Shown: piece by piece, positions 33,584 to 42,102 of the stretch | Layout: each line of letters opens with the position of its first letter | Numbering within the stretch: position 1 is the stretch's first letter | NCBI GenBank assembly: GCA_002427745.1 | Contig: DIYF01000187.1 | Location: forward strand, 125,164-181,746 | DNA: 56,583 nucleotides | Source of the DNA: Roseivirga sp. UBA6061 | Lineage (GTDB): Bacteria > Bacteroidota > Bacteroidia > Cytophagales > Cyclobacteriaceae | Reading direction: 5' to 3' | Translations under genes and position numbers: made by a program | Notes under the pieces: generated by a model | What the model saw: the letters and a program-made list of their open reading frames with translations, nothing else | Database searches by the model: none | Told to the model about the DNA's origin: nothing

Positions 33584-34438
33584 ATGACCAGGTTACTACC
33601 TGTACTGGCATTTGTCGTTTTTTCCTGTGCTTCTGTTCCACAGCGCAAAGCCGGGCTTTCTCTTGATACCCGAATCGGTATGCTTAGCGAGAAAGAAAAG
33701 AGCATGGCCAATGAACTCCTCACTTATGGATTAGAACATGAGGCCCTCTATACATTGCTGGACAGCCTGAAACCCATGAGTAGCCTCGGGCAGGCATTAT
33801 CTTTCTCTTTGGCCAAAAAAGAGGGGATGACGGATGGCCATCGTCAGGTAGTAAATATTGAAGCAGATTCCATTCAGCTGGCTCTGAAAGAACTGGACTC
33901 CTGGCATAGAATCCTCAAAGTACTTTCTACAGATGAGTTGCAGTTCCTGATGATTCCTTTTCGCAAGCCCTGGGATGAGAAAAGGCACTTGCAGATTTTA
34001 GTCTGCCGGAAGGATGAGTTTCAGAAAACACTTGAGAAGGAGGCTGCTTTCTTTGCACAGTGGGGATTTACCGCCCATGCCGACCCGGCCACAGTGCTGA
34101 CGACTATTGAGTTTGAGAGTAAGAATGACCGTTACCGGGCCTATGGATATCTCTTTGGTTACCCGGACCATGCGGTCGATTTCTTTGTAAATGCCTCCAT
34201 TACCGGTGAAGAAACCGGAGAGTTTGTAACAAGAGACTTTTTCCACATGTCTGTGGCAGCAGGAGAGAAGGGCTATTTTACCTATGCGGTTCCTAAGGAT
34301 TATGTACCGGTCAGGTCTGACTCTGTGATTTATAACAGAGCCACTGCTACCTTGAACAGGTACAACCATCTTAAGGGGCGGTACCAAAAAGATGGTCTTT
34401 CTGGTACGCTTAGCCTGATTTGGCCCCATTACAAGTAG
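33584..34438 (+). CDS. Unrecognised lipoprotein, last gene of the GTPase operon
   Basis: Probable lipoprotein of 284 residues: short hydrophobic leader with 'VFSC' (Cys15). The remainder is mixed alpha/beta, with no conserved Cys or His cluster. It starts directly after the GTPase stop codon, so it is clearly in the operon. I do not recognise the family; it may be specific to related bacteria. Confidence 0.7.
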   Translation: MTRLLPVLAFVVFSCASVPQRKAGLSLDTRIGMLSEKEKSMANELLTYGLEHEALYTLLDSLKPMSSLGQALSFSLAKKEGMTDGHRQVVNIEADSIQLALKELDSWHRILKVLSTDELQFLMIPFRKPWDEKRHLQILVCRKDEFQKTLEKEAAFFAQWGFTAHADPATVLTTIEFESKNDRYRAYGYLFGYPDHAVDFFVNASITGEETGEFVTRDFFHMSVAAGEKGYFTYAVPKDYVPVRSDSVIYNRATATLNRYNHLKGRYQKDGLSGTLSLIWPHYK

Positions 34439-34492
34439 TCGCCTTACTACCAATAAAACGATCAATCAGCCATTCTTAAAAAGGAGTTGAGT

Positions 34493-34514
34493 CATATTTG
34501 CATCATTGTTGCAA
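34493..34514 (+). promoter_or_regulatory. Zur-like operator 9 with -7-like element
   Basis: TTGCATCATTGTTGCAA at 34498-34514, identical to operator 7. CATATTTG (34493-34500) is a 7/8 -7 match sharing its TTG with the operator. Confidence 0.78.
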
Positions 34515-34536
34515 ATACGAAATGAGTATCTCAAAC

Positions 34537-34553
34537 TTGCATCGTTGTTGCAA
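34537..34553 (+). promoter_or_regulatory. Zur-like operator 10
   Basis: TTGCATCGTTGTTGCAA, 39 bp from operator 9 centre to centre and 99 nt before the TonB receptor gene. This is the third pair at 38-39 bp spacing. Confidence 0.78.
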
Positions 34554-34652
34554 AAAATAAACACCTAATGACTTCCAACCGGGTCAATTAGAGATAAGCC
34601 CAGTCTTATCTGACAACAACAGATCACTTTTTCTACCTCTAAAACCTCAATC

Positions 34653-36956
34653 ATGAAAAGAACTTACATCCTTTTTGCCTTCATCTGGCTGCTTTTTTGT
34701 CCCGATTTGCTACATGCTCAAGCAGGTAACATTGTGGTGAGCGTAGTGGATAGTCAGACAGGCTTGCCCCTCGAGGGAGCTGCTGCCCACATTGATCAGG
34801 GCAGTCGTGGAGGCGTGACTGATGCCAACGGACGCCTGACAATTAACAATGTTTCATTGCCCGCAAGCCTGCGCATTACGCATGTCGGCTATGAATCGCT
34901 CGTGGTAACAGTCAATAGCAGTGAAGAATTAAAAGTCCTGCTTACACCGGTAGCTGTGAGACTACAGGATGTAGTAGTCACCGCTTTTGAAGGACAGCGC
35001 AGGCTGATAGAAACCCCGGCCACTATTTCCAGAATCTCAGCAGCCGATTTTGAACGTTTCGATCTCAGGTCTCCACAACAGGCACTTAGTACTTTACCAG
35101 GTGTAAAAGTTGAATCCACTACGATTGGTCGTTACCGTATTCGTATCAGAGGTGGAAGCCTCGGAATTGTTGGACACAGTGATAGCTATAAAATGTATTG
35201 GAATGGGATTCCGATTACCCTGGCAGACGGTTTTCCTCCACTGGCTTACATGGATATCGGGAGTATTGGTAGTGTTGACATTATCCGCGGACCCTCAGGC
35301 AGCATTTATGGCGCTGGTCTGGCAGGTGTGGCGCTTTTTGAAAACAAAGCAGGGGCCTACGAAAGTCAGCGGCTGGAAGTGGACGGCTTTACCGGTTCTT
35401 ATGGCACCTATCGTTATGGAGCATCATTCTCTTCAGGTGGTAAACACGGAGATATCAGAGTACAATACGCCAATGTACACACAGATGGCTATCGACAGGA
35501 GGCAGGCTCCGACAACGAATTTCTTAACATATTCGGTCGCGTGTTCCCCAGCGATAAGCAAACGCTGAGTTTTATGGGGATTTTAGGAGACCGGAGCTAC
35601 GGAATTCCCGGAAATCTCAATGCAGCTGCACTTGCAGAAGATAGAAGGCAGGCCAATTTTTCTCCTGAGCTTGACAATGGACTCACCGGAAGAAACCTGA
35701 TGATTGGATTGGGCAATGAATATCGTTTTAACCCCAACTGGAGTAATAATACTACGCTGAGCTACCAGGTACTTGAAGGGACCTTTCTGATTGGTAACGA
35801 CTTCTTTGTATCGGCTGATCAGGCGATCACGAGTAGTTTTGCTTTCAGAAATGCCACAAACTATGGTTTTTCTGCTTTTGGTAAGCCTGCTCAACTCGTG
35901 TTTGGTCTGGAATACACCAGAGGCCTGGGAGATGTAGATGTATTTGCCAGTGGCTTTGAAAGCCCTCTGGTCAGCAACAGAGAGACGATTAATGAACTCA
36001 CGCTTGGCTTCGCACAACTGGAGTTTACTATACCGGGCGACTGGCAATTTACCCTGGGAGGGAGTTATAACAACTTCAGACTGGAATTTCAGGAATTTCT
36101 TGACCTGAGTGGAATTACTCAGTTTGAGAGAAAAGTACAGGATTTTTCACCTCGTTTGGCTGTTGTTAAACCACTGAAAGAGAACCTGGTAGTCCATGCC
36201 AATATTAGTAAAGGTTTTGCCCCTCCACCTCGCAGTGCCTTTGATAACAGCAATGAGACTGTGAATGAAGATCTGGAGTCAACCAAGGGCTGGAACAAAG
36301 AAATTGGTATCAGAGGAAGCGTGCTGGATAACCGCCTCAGTATGGACCTGACCTTTTACCGCCTTGATGAAACAGATGTAATACTACCCAGAGTGGTAAA
36401 TACGATTGGCACCATAGACCTGATAATGAACGAAAATGCCGGGGCTATAGACCGACAGGGCATAGAGCTGGCACTGCAATATCAATTGATCGAAAATGGC
36501 AGTGGCTTCCTGACAGATGCCCGGGTTTGGGGTAACTACAACTATATGGATCATACTTTTGAAGAGTACAGTACGCTGGATTTCAGCAGCAATGAAATCA
36601 CTTTTGACGGTAACAAGGTTCCGGGGGTACATCCACATTCTGTAGTTTCCGGTTTCGATCTGCGAACATCTCCAGGGATTTACCTCTTCGGTACTTACAG
36701 TTTTTATGATACTATTTATCTCAACAATGCCAATGACGCCTCTGATGACGCTTATCAATTACTTGATATCAAACTGGGAATCAAAAGATCACTCGGTCAG
36801 CGCCTTACACTAGACGTTTATGGAGGAATTAATAACCTCTTCAACGCAGATTACAGCCAGATGCACGGACTAAACTCCGGCTTTGGTGGCTTTTTCGATC
36901 CCGCTATGGAAAGAAATCAGTATGCAGGACTCAAGCTGAGCTACTTGTTCAGATAG
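34653..36956 (+). CDS. TonB-dependent receptor, metallophore/metal type
   Basis: Outer-membrane receptor of 767 residues: signal peptide ending 'LHAQ', carboxypeptidase-regulatory-like domain (about 25-105), plug (about 110-225 with 'RIRGGSLGIVGHS') and barrel ending 'LKLSYLFR'. It is only distantly related to the receptor at 6277. The region lacks a His cluster like that of the first receptor, which may mean a chelate rather than free metal. Two operators upstream and an importer operon downstream suggest that these two form one uptake route across both membranes. Confidence 0.88.
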   Translation: MKRTYILFAFIWLLFCPDLLHAQAGNIVVSVVDSQTGLPLEGAAAHIDQGSRGGVTDANGRLTINNVSLPASLRITHVGYESLVVTVNSSEELKVLLTPVAVRLQDVVVTAFEGQRRLIETPATISRISAADFERFDLRSPQQALSTLPGVKVESTTIGRYRIRIRGGSLGIVGHSDSYKMYWNGIPITLADGFPPLAYMDIGSIGSVDIIRGPSGSIYGAGLAGVALFENKAGAYESQRLEVDGFTGSYGTYRYGASFSSGGKHGDIRVQYANVHTDGYRQEAGSDNEFLNIFGRVFPSDKQTLSFMGILGDRSYGIPGNLNAAALAEDRRQANFSPELDNGLTGRNLMIGLGNEYRFNPNWSNNTTLSYQVLEGTFLIGNDFFVSADQAITSSFAFRNATNYGFSAFGKPAQLVFGLEYTRGLGDVDVFASGFESPLVSNRETINELTLGFAQLEFTIPGDWQFTLGGSYNNFRLEFQEFLDLSGITQFERKVQDFSPRLAVVKPLKENLVVHANISKGFAPPPRSAFDNSNETVNEDLESTKGWNKEIGIRGSVLDNRLSMDLTFYRLDETDVILPRVVNTIGTIDLIMNENAGAIDRQGIELALQYQLIENGSGFLTDARVWGNYNYMDHTFEEYSTLDFSSNEITFDGNKVPGVHPHSVVSGFDLRTSPGIYLFGTYSFYDTIYLNNANDASDDAYQLLDIKLGIKRSLGQRLTLDVYGGINNLFNADYSQMHGLNSGFGGFFDPAMERNQYAGLKLSYLFR

Positions 36957-36990
36957 TTGTTTGCTTTTTGGTTAACAAAGGTACTTTCTT

Positions 36991-37030
36991 GTCCGGTCTG
37001 CAGGTAAATACTGCGGACCGGACAGTTATT
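36991..37030 (+). terminator. Strong terminator after the TonB receptor
   Basis: A 13-bp stem (GTCCGGTCTGCAG with CTGCGGACCGGAC, one G-U) and 7-nt loop, followed by a weak T-rich stretch. It sits 34 nt past the receptor gene and isolates it from the importer operon. Confidence 0.75.
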
Positions 37031-37091
37031 ATCCGGACTCTCAAGTACCAATAGCATCGCTTTACCTCCTTTCTTCCACAGCTTACCTCTT

Positions 37092-37113
37092 TACTTATGC
37101 ATCGTTGTTGCAA
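37092..37113 (+). promoter_or_regulatory. Zur-like operator 11 with -7-like element
   Basis: ATGCATCGTTGTTGCAA at 37097-37113, 118 nt before the first substrate-binding gene. TACTTATG (37092-37099) is a 7/8 -7 match overlapping it, the same 8-mer as before operator 6. A further half-site cluster at 37145-37159 has wrong spacing. Confidence 0.75.
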
Positions 37114-37231
37114 TTACGGGGTCAATTCTTATAATTGTATGCCTGTTGCAATGTTGCAGCTAGTTCTGTCTCGTATTTGTCAACATCTGTTCCCGGTAAA
37201 GCCAGATTTTTCATAACCAGCCTGATACGCT

Positions 37232-38455
37232 ATGAAAGTCAGAAGACAATTGTTTGGACCCAATCTCATTTACTGTCTCTGGTTGATGATAGTAGTGGCT
37301 CTGATGGTTGTTCTTTCATGTGGGGCTGACAGGGTAGAAGAACCTGATGCTGATAACCTGCTGAAAAAACTTCCCAAAGTTCAGACCGAACCTGTATCAG
37401 TTTCGCATGCTCAGAATTTCTCAGTCACCTATCACGATGGATATAAGGTAGCAGACCTGCATTTTGAAAGTGAGGGCAGGAATATGCAGTTCCACCAGAA
37501 ACTGGTGCTCGTACAGCGTGGCAGTCAGGCACCCGCCAAAGTGGGTGAGTTGAAAGATGCCTGGTTTATAGATATACCCGTAGCTACTATGGCTGCCAAC
37601 CACGATGGAGAAGTGATCAGGGTAAAAAGCCTCGGACTGATCGATCATATCGCAGGAATGGGTGGTGGTGACATTTATGATCAGGAGTTGAGGTCTCGCT
37701 GGGAACAAAAAGAGATCGCGTCCATTGGTTACAGCTTTCATAGCGTACCCGAGCCGGAACTTCTTATGTCTTCCGGAGCGGAGCTACTGATTCTGCATAC
37801 CTATGATAACAAGGGCCTTACGGGCATGAATAAGCTGAGAGAGCTGGGAATCAATGCTATTCCCAATTTTGCCTGGGCAGAGCAGAGCTTTCTTGGAAAA
37901 GCTGAATGGATAAAGTTCTCATCCCTCTTTTTTAATAAGGAGGCCGAGGCCAATTCTCTTTTCGACAGTATCAGTGAGCGTTGCGAAGCTTTGATAGAGA
38001 AGGTAGCTGAAGTTGATAAGAAGAATACTTTTTTGCTTTATCATCCATCCGGTCAGGCTGACTGGATGGCTCATCGCAATGATTTTTATGCTTCCTATCT
38101 GAAGGCGGTAAGTAACAATGTGCTGCAGGACAACGGACCTACCCACAGTGTGGGGATTAACAATGAACAACTGTTGTCCCTGGCCAGTGAGGCAGATTTT
38201 TGGATTGTCAACAGCACATCAGATGAACAATGGCCCCCTGCGAATTACCTCCATAATTTCAAATCGTATCGCAATGGCAATGTTTACCACTATCAAAAGC
38301 GTACAAATTATGAACACAACGCTTACGACTGGTATGAAACCCCTGAGGTAAGACCTGATCTGGTGCTCGAAGACCTGGTCTCGATTTTTTACCCTGAGCT
38401 ATTGCCCGATCACAACCCCGTCTTCTTTCAAAAAGTAAAGCTCACCAAGCCATGA
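37232..38455 (+). CDS. ABC substrate-binding lipoprotein, first of three
   Basis: Lipoprotein of 407 residues (lipobox 'VLSC', Cys30), a binding protein of the FecB/BtuF helical-backbone type that uses FecCD permeases. Landmarks shared by all three paralogs: N-terminal 'NFSVTYHDGYKV', 'LVLVQRG', 'AEWIKFSSLFFNKE' and C-terminal 'EVRPDLVLEDLVSIFYPELL'. Its stop overlaps the next gene's start (ATGA). The operator upstream puts the whole importer under the metal regulator. The ligand may be a metallophore, haem-like or cobalamin-like chelate. Confidence 0.88.
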   Translation: MKVRRQLFGPNLIYCLWLMIVVALMVVLSCGADRVEEPDADNLLKKLPKVQTEPVSVSHAQNFSVTYHDGYKVADLHFESEGRNMQFHQKLVLVQRGSQAPAKVGELKDAWFIDIPVATMAANHDGEVIRVKSLGLIDHIAGMGGGDIYDQELRSRWEQKEIASIGYSFHSVPEPELLMSSGAELLILHTYDNKGLTGMNKLRELGINAIPNFAWAEQSFLGKAEWIKFSSLFFNKEAEANSLFDSISERCEALIEKVAEVDKKNTFLLYHPSGQADWMAHRNDFYASYLKAVSNNVLQDNGPTHSVGINNEQLLSLASEADFWIVNSTSDEQWPPANYLHNFKSYRNGNVYHYQKRTNYEHNAYDWYETPEVRPDLVLEDLVSIFYPELLPDHNPVFFQKVKLTKP

Positions 38456-39687
38456 AAAAAGCCTGTTACCATTTTCTGTTTTGCTTCCTTTTTCTTTCGT
38501 GCCAGACAGAGCGCACACAACAGGAAGTAACTGGTGACTACAGCTCAGAAAAGGACTATTTTTCACAGAAAGCGGAAATTCTACACGCTGAGAACTTCAG
38601 TGTTAGCTATCACAAAAATTACAAAGTTGTAAAGGCCCGTGTGGGGTACGGTGCAGCGGCACAGGATGCTGACTCTGCTTCCTGGTCCAGGGCGTTTACA
38701 GATGTTATGGTGTTGGTACAACGTGGCACACCAGTACCGGCCCTGACTGCGGAGCTGGAAGGAGCTCATGTAATAGAAATACCCGTAAATACCATTGCTG
38801 GCAATGCTGATGATGCACCAACGCGCTTCATAGCACTTGGCGTCACGGATAAATTATTGGGGCTTGGTCATGAAAATGTGTATGATTCGGCTCTGAGGGC
38901 TCGTTTTGAGGCAAAAGAACTCAAGCCCATCGGTCCCTCATGGCACACAGGTCCCAACCTGGAAATGCTGGTGGCCCTGAAGCCTGAAGTAACACTCCTG
39001 ACAGCGGCCAGCCTGACCCAGGCTGAAGGAGTGGAGCGCACCCGTCAACTGGGGCTGAAAGCTGCTCCTGAGTTTTCATGGAGTGAAAAGACCTACCTCG
39101 GGCAGCTGGAGTGGATCAAGTATGATGCTCTTTTTCTGAATGAAGAAGATAAAGCTAATGCCTTCTTTGAGGACATTAAAACCCGCTGCGAAGCCCTGGG
39201 GCAGCTGGTGAAGAACAGAACAGACAAACCCGGAGCCCTGTGGGGCATGCACAGCAAAAGTGGTAACTGGACAGTTCGCTCCAACGGAGGTATTGCTCAG
39301 CTGATGAAAATTGCCGGAGCAGTCAATCCTTTCGAAGATAGCAACGCTGCCATTACTGAAACAAAAGCAAACGGACTGTCAGAAGGTATAACTATTCCTG
39401 ACGAGCAGGTGCTGCAAAAGGCCAGGGATGTAGATTTCATTTTCTCCTTTCAGTCAACAACCGAGAACTGGCCGCCTCAAAGGTATATGGACGTATTCCC
39501 TGCTTATAACCAGGACCAGATCTACCATCATTTCAAGCGATTTAAGGACTATGGAGCCAGCGACTGGTATCAGACAGCGCCTATGAGACCGGACCTGCTG
39601 CTGAGTGATCTAATCAAGCTGTTTTATCCGGATCTGCTGCCTGAGCATGAGTTATTTTTTATGGAACCTATCGAAAAAGTAAATTGA
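38452..39687 (+). CDS. ABC substrate-binding lipoprotein, second of three
   Basis: Lipoprotein of 411 residues (lipobox 'FLSC', Cys17), paralog of its neighbours: 'NFSVSYHKNYKV', 'VMVLVQRGTPVPALTAELEG', 'LEWIKYDALFLNEEDKANAFF' and 'MRPDLLLSDLIKLFYPDLL'. It overlaps the first gene by 4 nt and ends 1 nt before the third. Differences lie mainly in the region around residues 195-300 that would line the cleft, so the three may bind different forms of the ligand. Confidence 0.88.
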   Translation: MKKACYHFLFCFLFLSCQTERTQQEVTGDYSSEKDYFSQKAEILHAENFSVSYHKNYKVVKARVGYGAAAQDADSASWSRAFTDVMVLVQRGTPVPALTAELEGAHVIEIPVNTIAGNADDAPTRFIALGVTDKLLGLGHENVYDSALRARFEAKELKPIGPSWHTGPNLEMLVALKPEVTLLTAASLTQAEGVERTRQLGLKAAPEFSWSEKTYLGQLEWIKYDALFLNEEDKANAFFEDIKTRCEALGQLVKNRTDKPGALWGMHSKSGNWTVRSNGGIAQLMKIAGAVNPFEDSNAAITETKANGLSEGITIPDEQVLQKARDVDFIFSFQSTTENWPPQRYMDVFPAYNQDQIYHHFKRFKDYGASDWYQTAPMRPDLLLSDLIKLFYPDLLPEHELFFMEPIEKVN

Positions 39688-39688
39688 T

Positions 39689-40954
39689 ATGGAAAATTTC
39701 AAAGGCCGGCATCACTGGCCCAAATGGATTTTTTTATTGCCGCTGCTGATCAGTTTTTCCTGCAGTACACCCACTGGTGAATCTGAAAACACAAGCACTG
39801 ACTTTGACCCGGGAAAAGATTATTTCAACCATAAGGCACAAACGCAGTATGCGGAAAATTTCAAGGTCACGTATCACAAGCACTATAAAGTAGTGCGAAC
39901 CAATGCACAGCTAAGCTCCTGGGAGGGCAATGGCAACGAGGTGAAGGAAGATGTGATGGTACTGGTACAAAAAGGAACGCCAACGCCTCCTTTGACCGGA
40001 GAACTGGAAGGAGCTACTGTTATCCCAATCCCCGCAGAGCGTGTGGCACTCAACATTGAAAACGGTGAAAACTTCATGGATGAGCTGGGCCTTTTTGACA
40101 AGGTAGTAGCTGTAGGCGGGGCTATTTCTTATGATGATGCTATTCGTCAGCGTGTTTTTGATAAAGAACTCGCCCAAATAGGCTATAGCTGGCATCAACC
40201 TGCCAATCTGGAATTGTTGCTGGACAAAAGAACCGATCTCTTTATGATGAACCTGTCTAACCTGGATTTTGCAGAGACTCTGGATAAGAGCAGGCAGTTG
40301 CGCATTCCTACAGCTTCTGTATTTGAATGGGCAGAAAAGAGTTATCTCGGCCGAGCTGAATGGATTAAGTACTATGCCTTGTTCTTTAATGCTGAGGAGG
40401 AAGCTAACCGAAAATTTGACCAGGTTGCCGAAAATGTTGAAGCATTAAAAGCCAGGGTCAGTGATATCGGAGAAAAGCCCACCATGATATGGGGGTACTA
40501 CGCGGGTAAAGACCGGTGGATTGTTCACAGAAACAGCGTTGAAGCCCAGTTTATGCGCGATGTGGGAGTGCAGAATATACTGGAAGACTTTGATCGGCCT
40601 ATCAGGAACAGCGGAGATCCCATCAGCAGCGAAGAGTTGCTTTCAAAGGCCAATGAGGCCACCCACTGGCTGATAGGTGATGTACACTCAGCTGCGTTAC
40701 CCTCAGCCAATTACATGAATCAGTTTAGTGCCTGGCGTGATGGAAGGCTCTATCATAATATGAAAAGAAGCAAGCCACAGGCCAATGCCTTTGATTGGTA
40801 TGGTCGTGCAGCCGTACGGCCCGACCTGGTGCTGGCGGACCTTGTAAAACTCATTTATCCCGGGGAGTCTGACGCTCACGAGCTCCATTTTATGGACCAC
40901 TTTGATAAGCGTATGAAATTTCCGCTGGATGTAAACGAGAGTCTTTACAATTAG
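39689..40954 (+). CDS. ABC substrate-binding lipoprotein, third of three
   Basis: Lipoprotein of 421 residues (lipobox 'SFSC', Cys25). Shares 'NFKVTYHKHYKVV', 'VMVLVQKGTPTPPLTGELEG', 'AEWIKYYALFFNAEEEANRKF' and 'VRPDLVLADLVKLIYPG' with the other two, and is closest to the second in the N-terminal half. A C-terminal extension of about 20 residues is unique. The permease follows after 44 nt. Confidence 0.88.
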   Translation: MENFKGRHHWPKWIFLLPLLISFSCSTPTGESENTSTDFDPGKDYFNHKAQTQYAENFKVTYHKHYKVVRTNAQLSSWEGNGNEVKEDVMVLVQKGTPTPPLTGELEGATVIPIPAERVALNIENGENFMDELGLFDKVVAVGGAISYDDAIRQRVFDKELAQIGYSWHQPANLELLLDKRTDLFMMNLSNLDFAETLDKSRQLRIPTASVFEWAEKSYLGRAEWIKYYALFFNAEEEANRKFDQVAENVEALKARVSDIGEKPTMIWGYYAGKDRWIVHRNSVEAQFMRDVGVQNILEDFDRPIRNSGDPISSEELLSKANEATHWLIGDVHSAALPSANYMNQFSAWRDGRLYHNMKRSKPQANAFDWYGRAAVRPDLVLADLVKLIYPGESDAHELHFMDHFDKRMKFPLDVNESLYN

Positions 40955-40998
40955 CCATTATGAAAGCATCTCAACTGCAATAAGTTTAAAGCGTTATT

Positions 40999-42090
40999 AT
41001 GGAATCTACTATTGCCACTTCCGTTACCACCGCCAAGCCAAAATACAGGCTGGCCAGTCATGCCCGCCTGTTTCTCTTTCCCGTACTGCTTATTTGTCTG
41101 ATAGTGGTATTTCTACTCGAACTGGGCATAGGCTCTGTTTCCATTCCGGTATCAGGCATTGTCGGGGTCTTGTTCGGAAGTGAAGTGGCGGATGTAACCT
41201 GGAGTACCATTATTCTGGAGCTAAGATTGCCTCGTACACTGGCTGCCATGATTGGTGGTGCTGCTTTGGGTGCTGCTGGCCTGCAGCTCCAGACCTTGTT
41301 TAAAAACCCACTGGCAGGCCCGTGGGCACTGGGGCTTACGGCCGGAGCACAGCTTGGTGTGGCCCTGGTGGTAACCGCAGCAGCCGTAATAGGTTCTTCT
41401 TTTCTTGAAAATATAGAGGTGCTGAGCAATCTGAGCATTGTGGCAGGCGCCATGCTGGGTTGTTTACTGGTACTCCTGATCATGGTTACGGTGTCCAGGT
41501 ATGTGAGCACAATCACGCTTCTGATTTTTGGCCTGATGCTAGGCTATCTGGCCCAGGGGCTTATCAGTGTGGTATTACACTTTACGAATCAGTCTCAAAC
41601 GAAGATTTTCGCAGGCTGGAATGACGGTAGTTTTGCCGGAGTGTACTGGGAGCATTTTCCTGTTCTGGTGCCCATGGTGGTTATTGGTCTGGCAGGAGGC
41701 TGGTTAATGGCCAAGCCGCTGAATGCTTTTCTGTTAGGAGAGAACTACGCCAGGAGCCTGGGCATGTCCGTTAAACGAACCCGGCTTATTACATTGGGTT
41801 GTGCGGTATTGCTGGCAGGTCCGGTAACAGCCTATTGCGGGCCGGTGTTGTTTTTAGGCCTTATCGTTCCGCATTTAGCCCGGGGACTTTTCAATACCTC
41901 CGACCATAAAATCCTGATGCCCGCGGTAATGCTTCTGGGAGGGATTATAGCCCAGGCTGCAGACCTGTTTGTCCATTTACCCTGGGAAAAGCACTTTCTT
42001 CACCTCAATGCTGTAAACGCCCTGATCGGGGCACCGGTAGTAATGTGGGTGATCTTAAAGAACAGGAAAATGCGGGGTTTCGAAGTATAA
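40999..42090 (+). CDS. FecCD-family ABC permease
   Basis: Inner-membrane permease of 363 residues with about ten transmembrane helices, type II importer family (BtuC/FecD). Landmarks: 'LRLPRTLAAMIGGAALGAAG', 'LFKNPLAGPWALGLTAGAQLG', 'GPVLFLGLIVPHLARGLF' near the coupling helix. Only one permease gene exists, so a homodimer is expected. It serves the three binding proteins upstream and the ATPase at 44539. Confidence 0.92.
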   Translation: MESTIATSVTTAKPKYRLASHARLFLFPVLLICLIVVFLLELGIGSVSIPVSGIVGVLFGSEVADVTWSTIILELRLPRTLAAMIGGAALGAAGLQLQTLFKNPLAGPWALGLTAGAQLGVALVVTAAAVIGSSFLENIEVLSNLSIVAGAMLGCLLVLLIMVTVSRYVSTITLLIFGLMLGYLAQGLISVVLHFTNQSQTKIFAGWNDGSFAGVYWEHFPVLVPMVVIGLAGGWLMAKPLNAFLLGENYARSLGMSVKRTRLITLGCAVLLAGPVTAYCGPVLFLGLIVPHLARGLFNTSDHKILMPAVMLLGGIIAQAADLFVHLPWEKHFLHLNAVNALIGAPVVMWVILKNRKMRGFEV

Positions 42091-42102
42091 AAGCAAGCCA
42101 TC

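Noticed and set aside
37141..37160. Second operator-like element after operator 11 (TTGCAATGTTGCA core)
   Set aside because: The half-sites are 3 bp too close compared with all other copies. It may be a relic, so it is mentioned but not counted.
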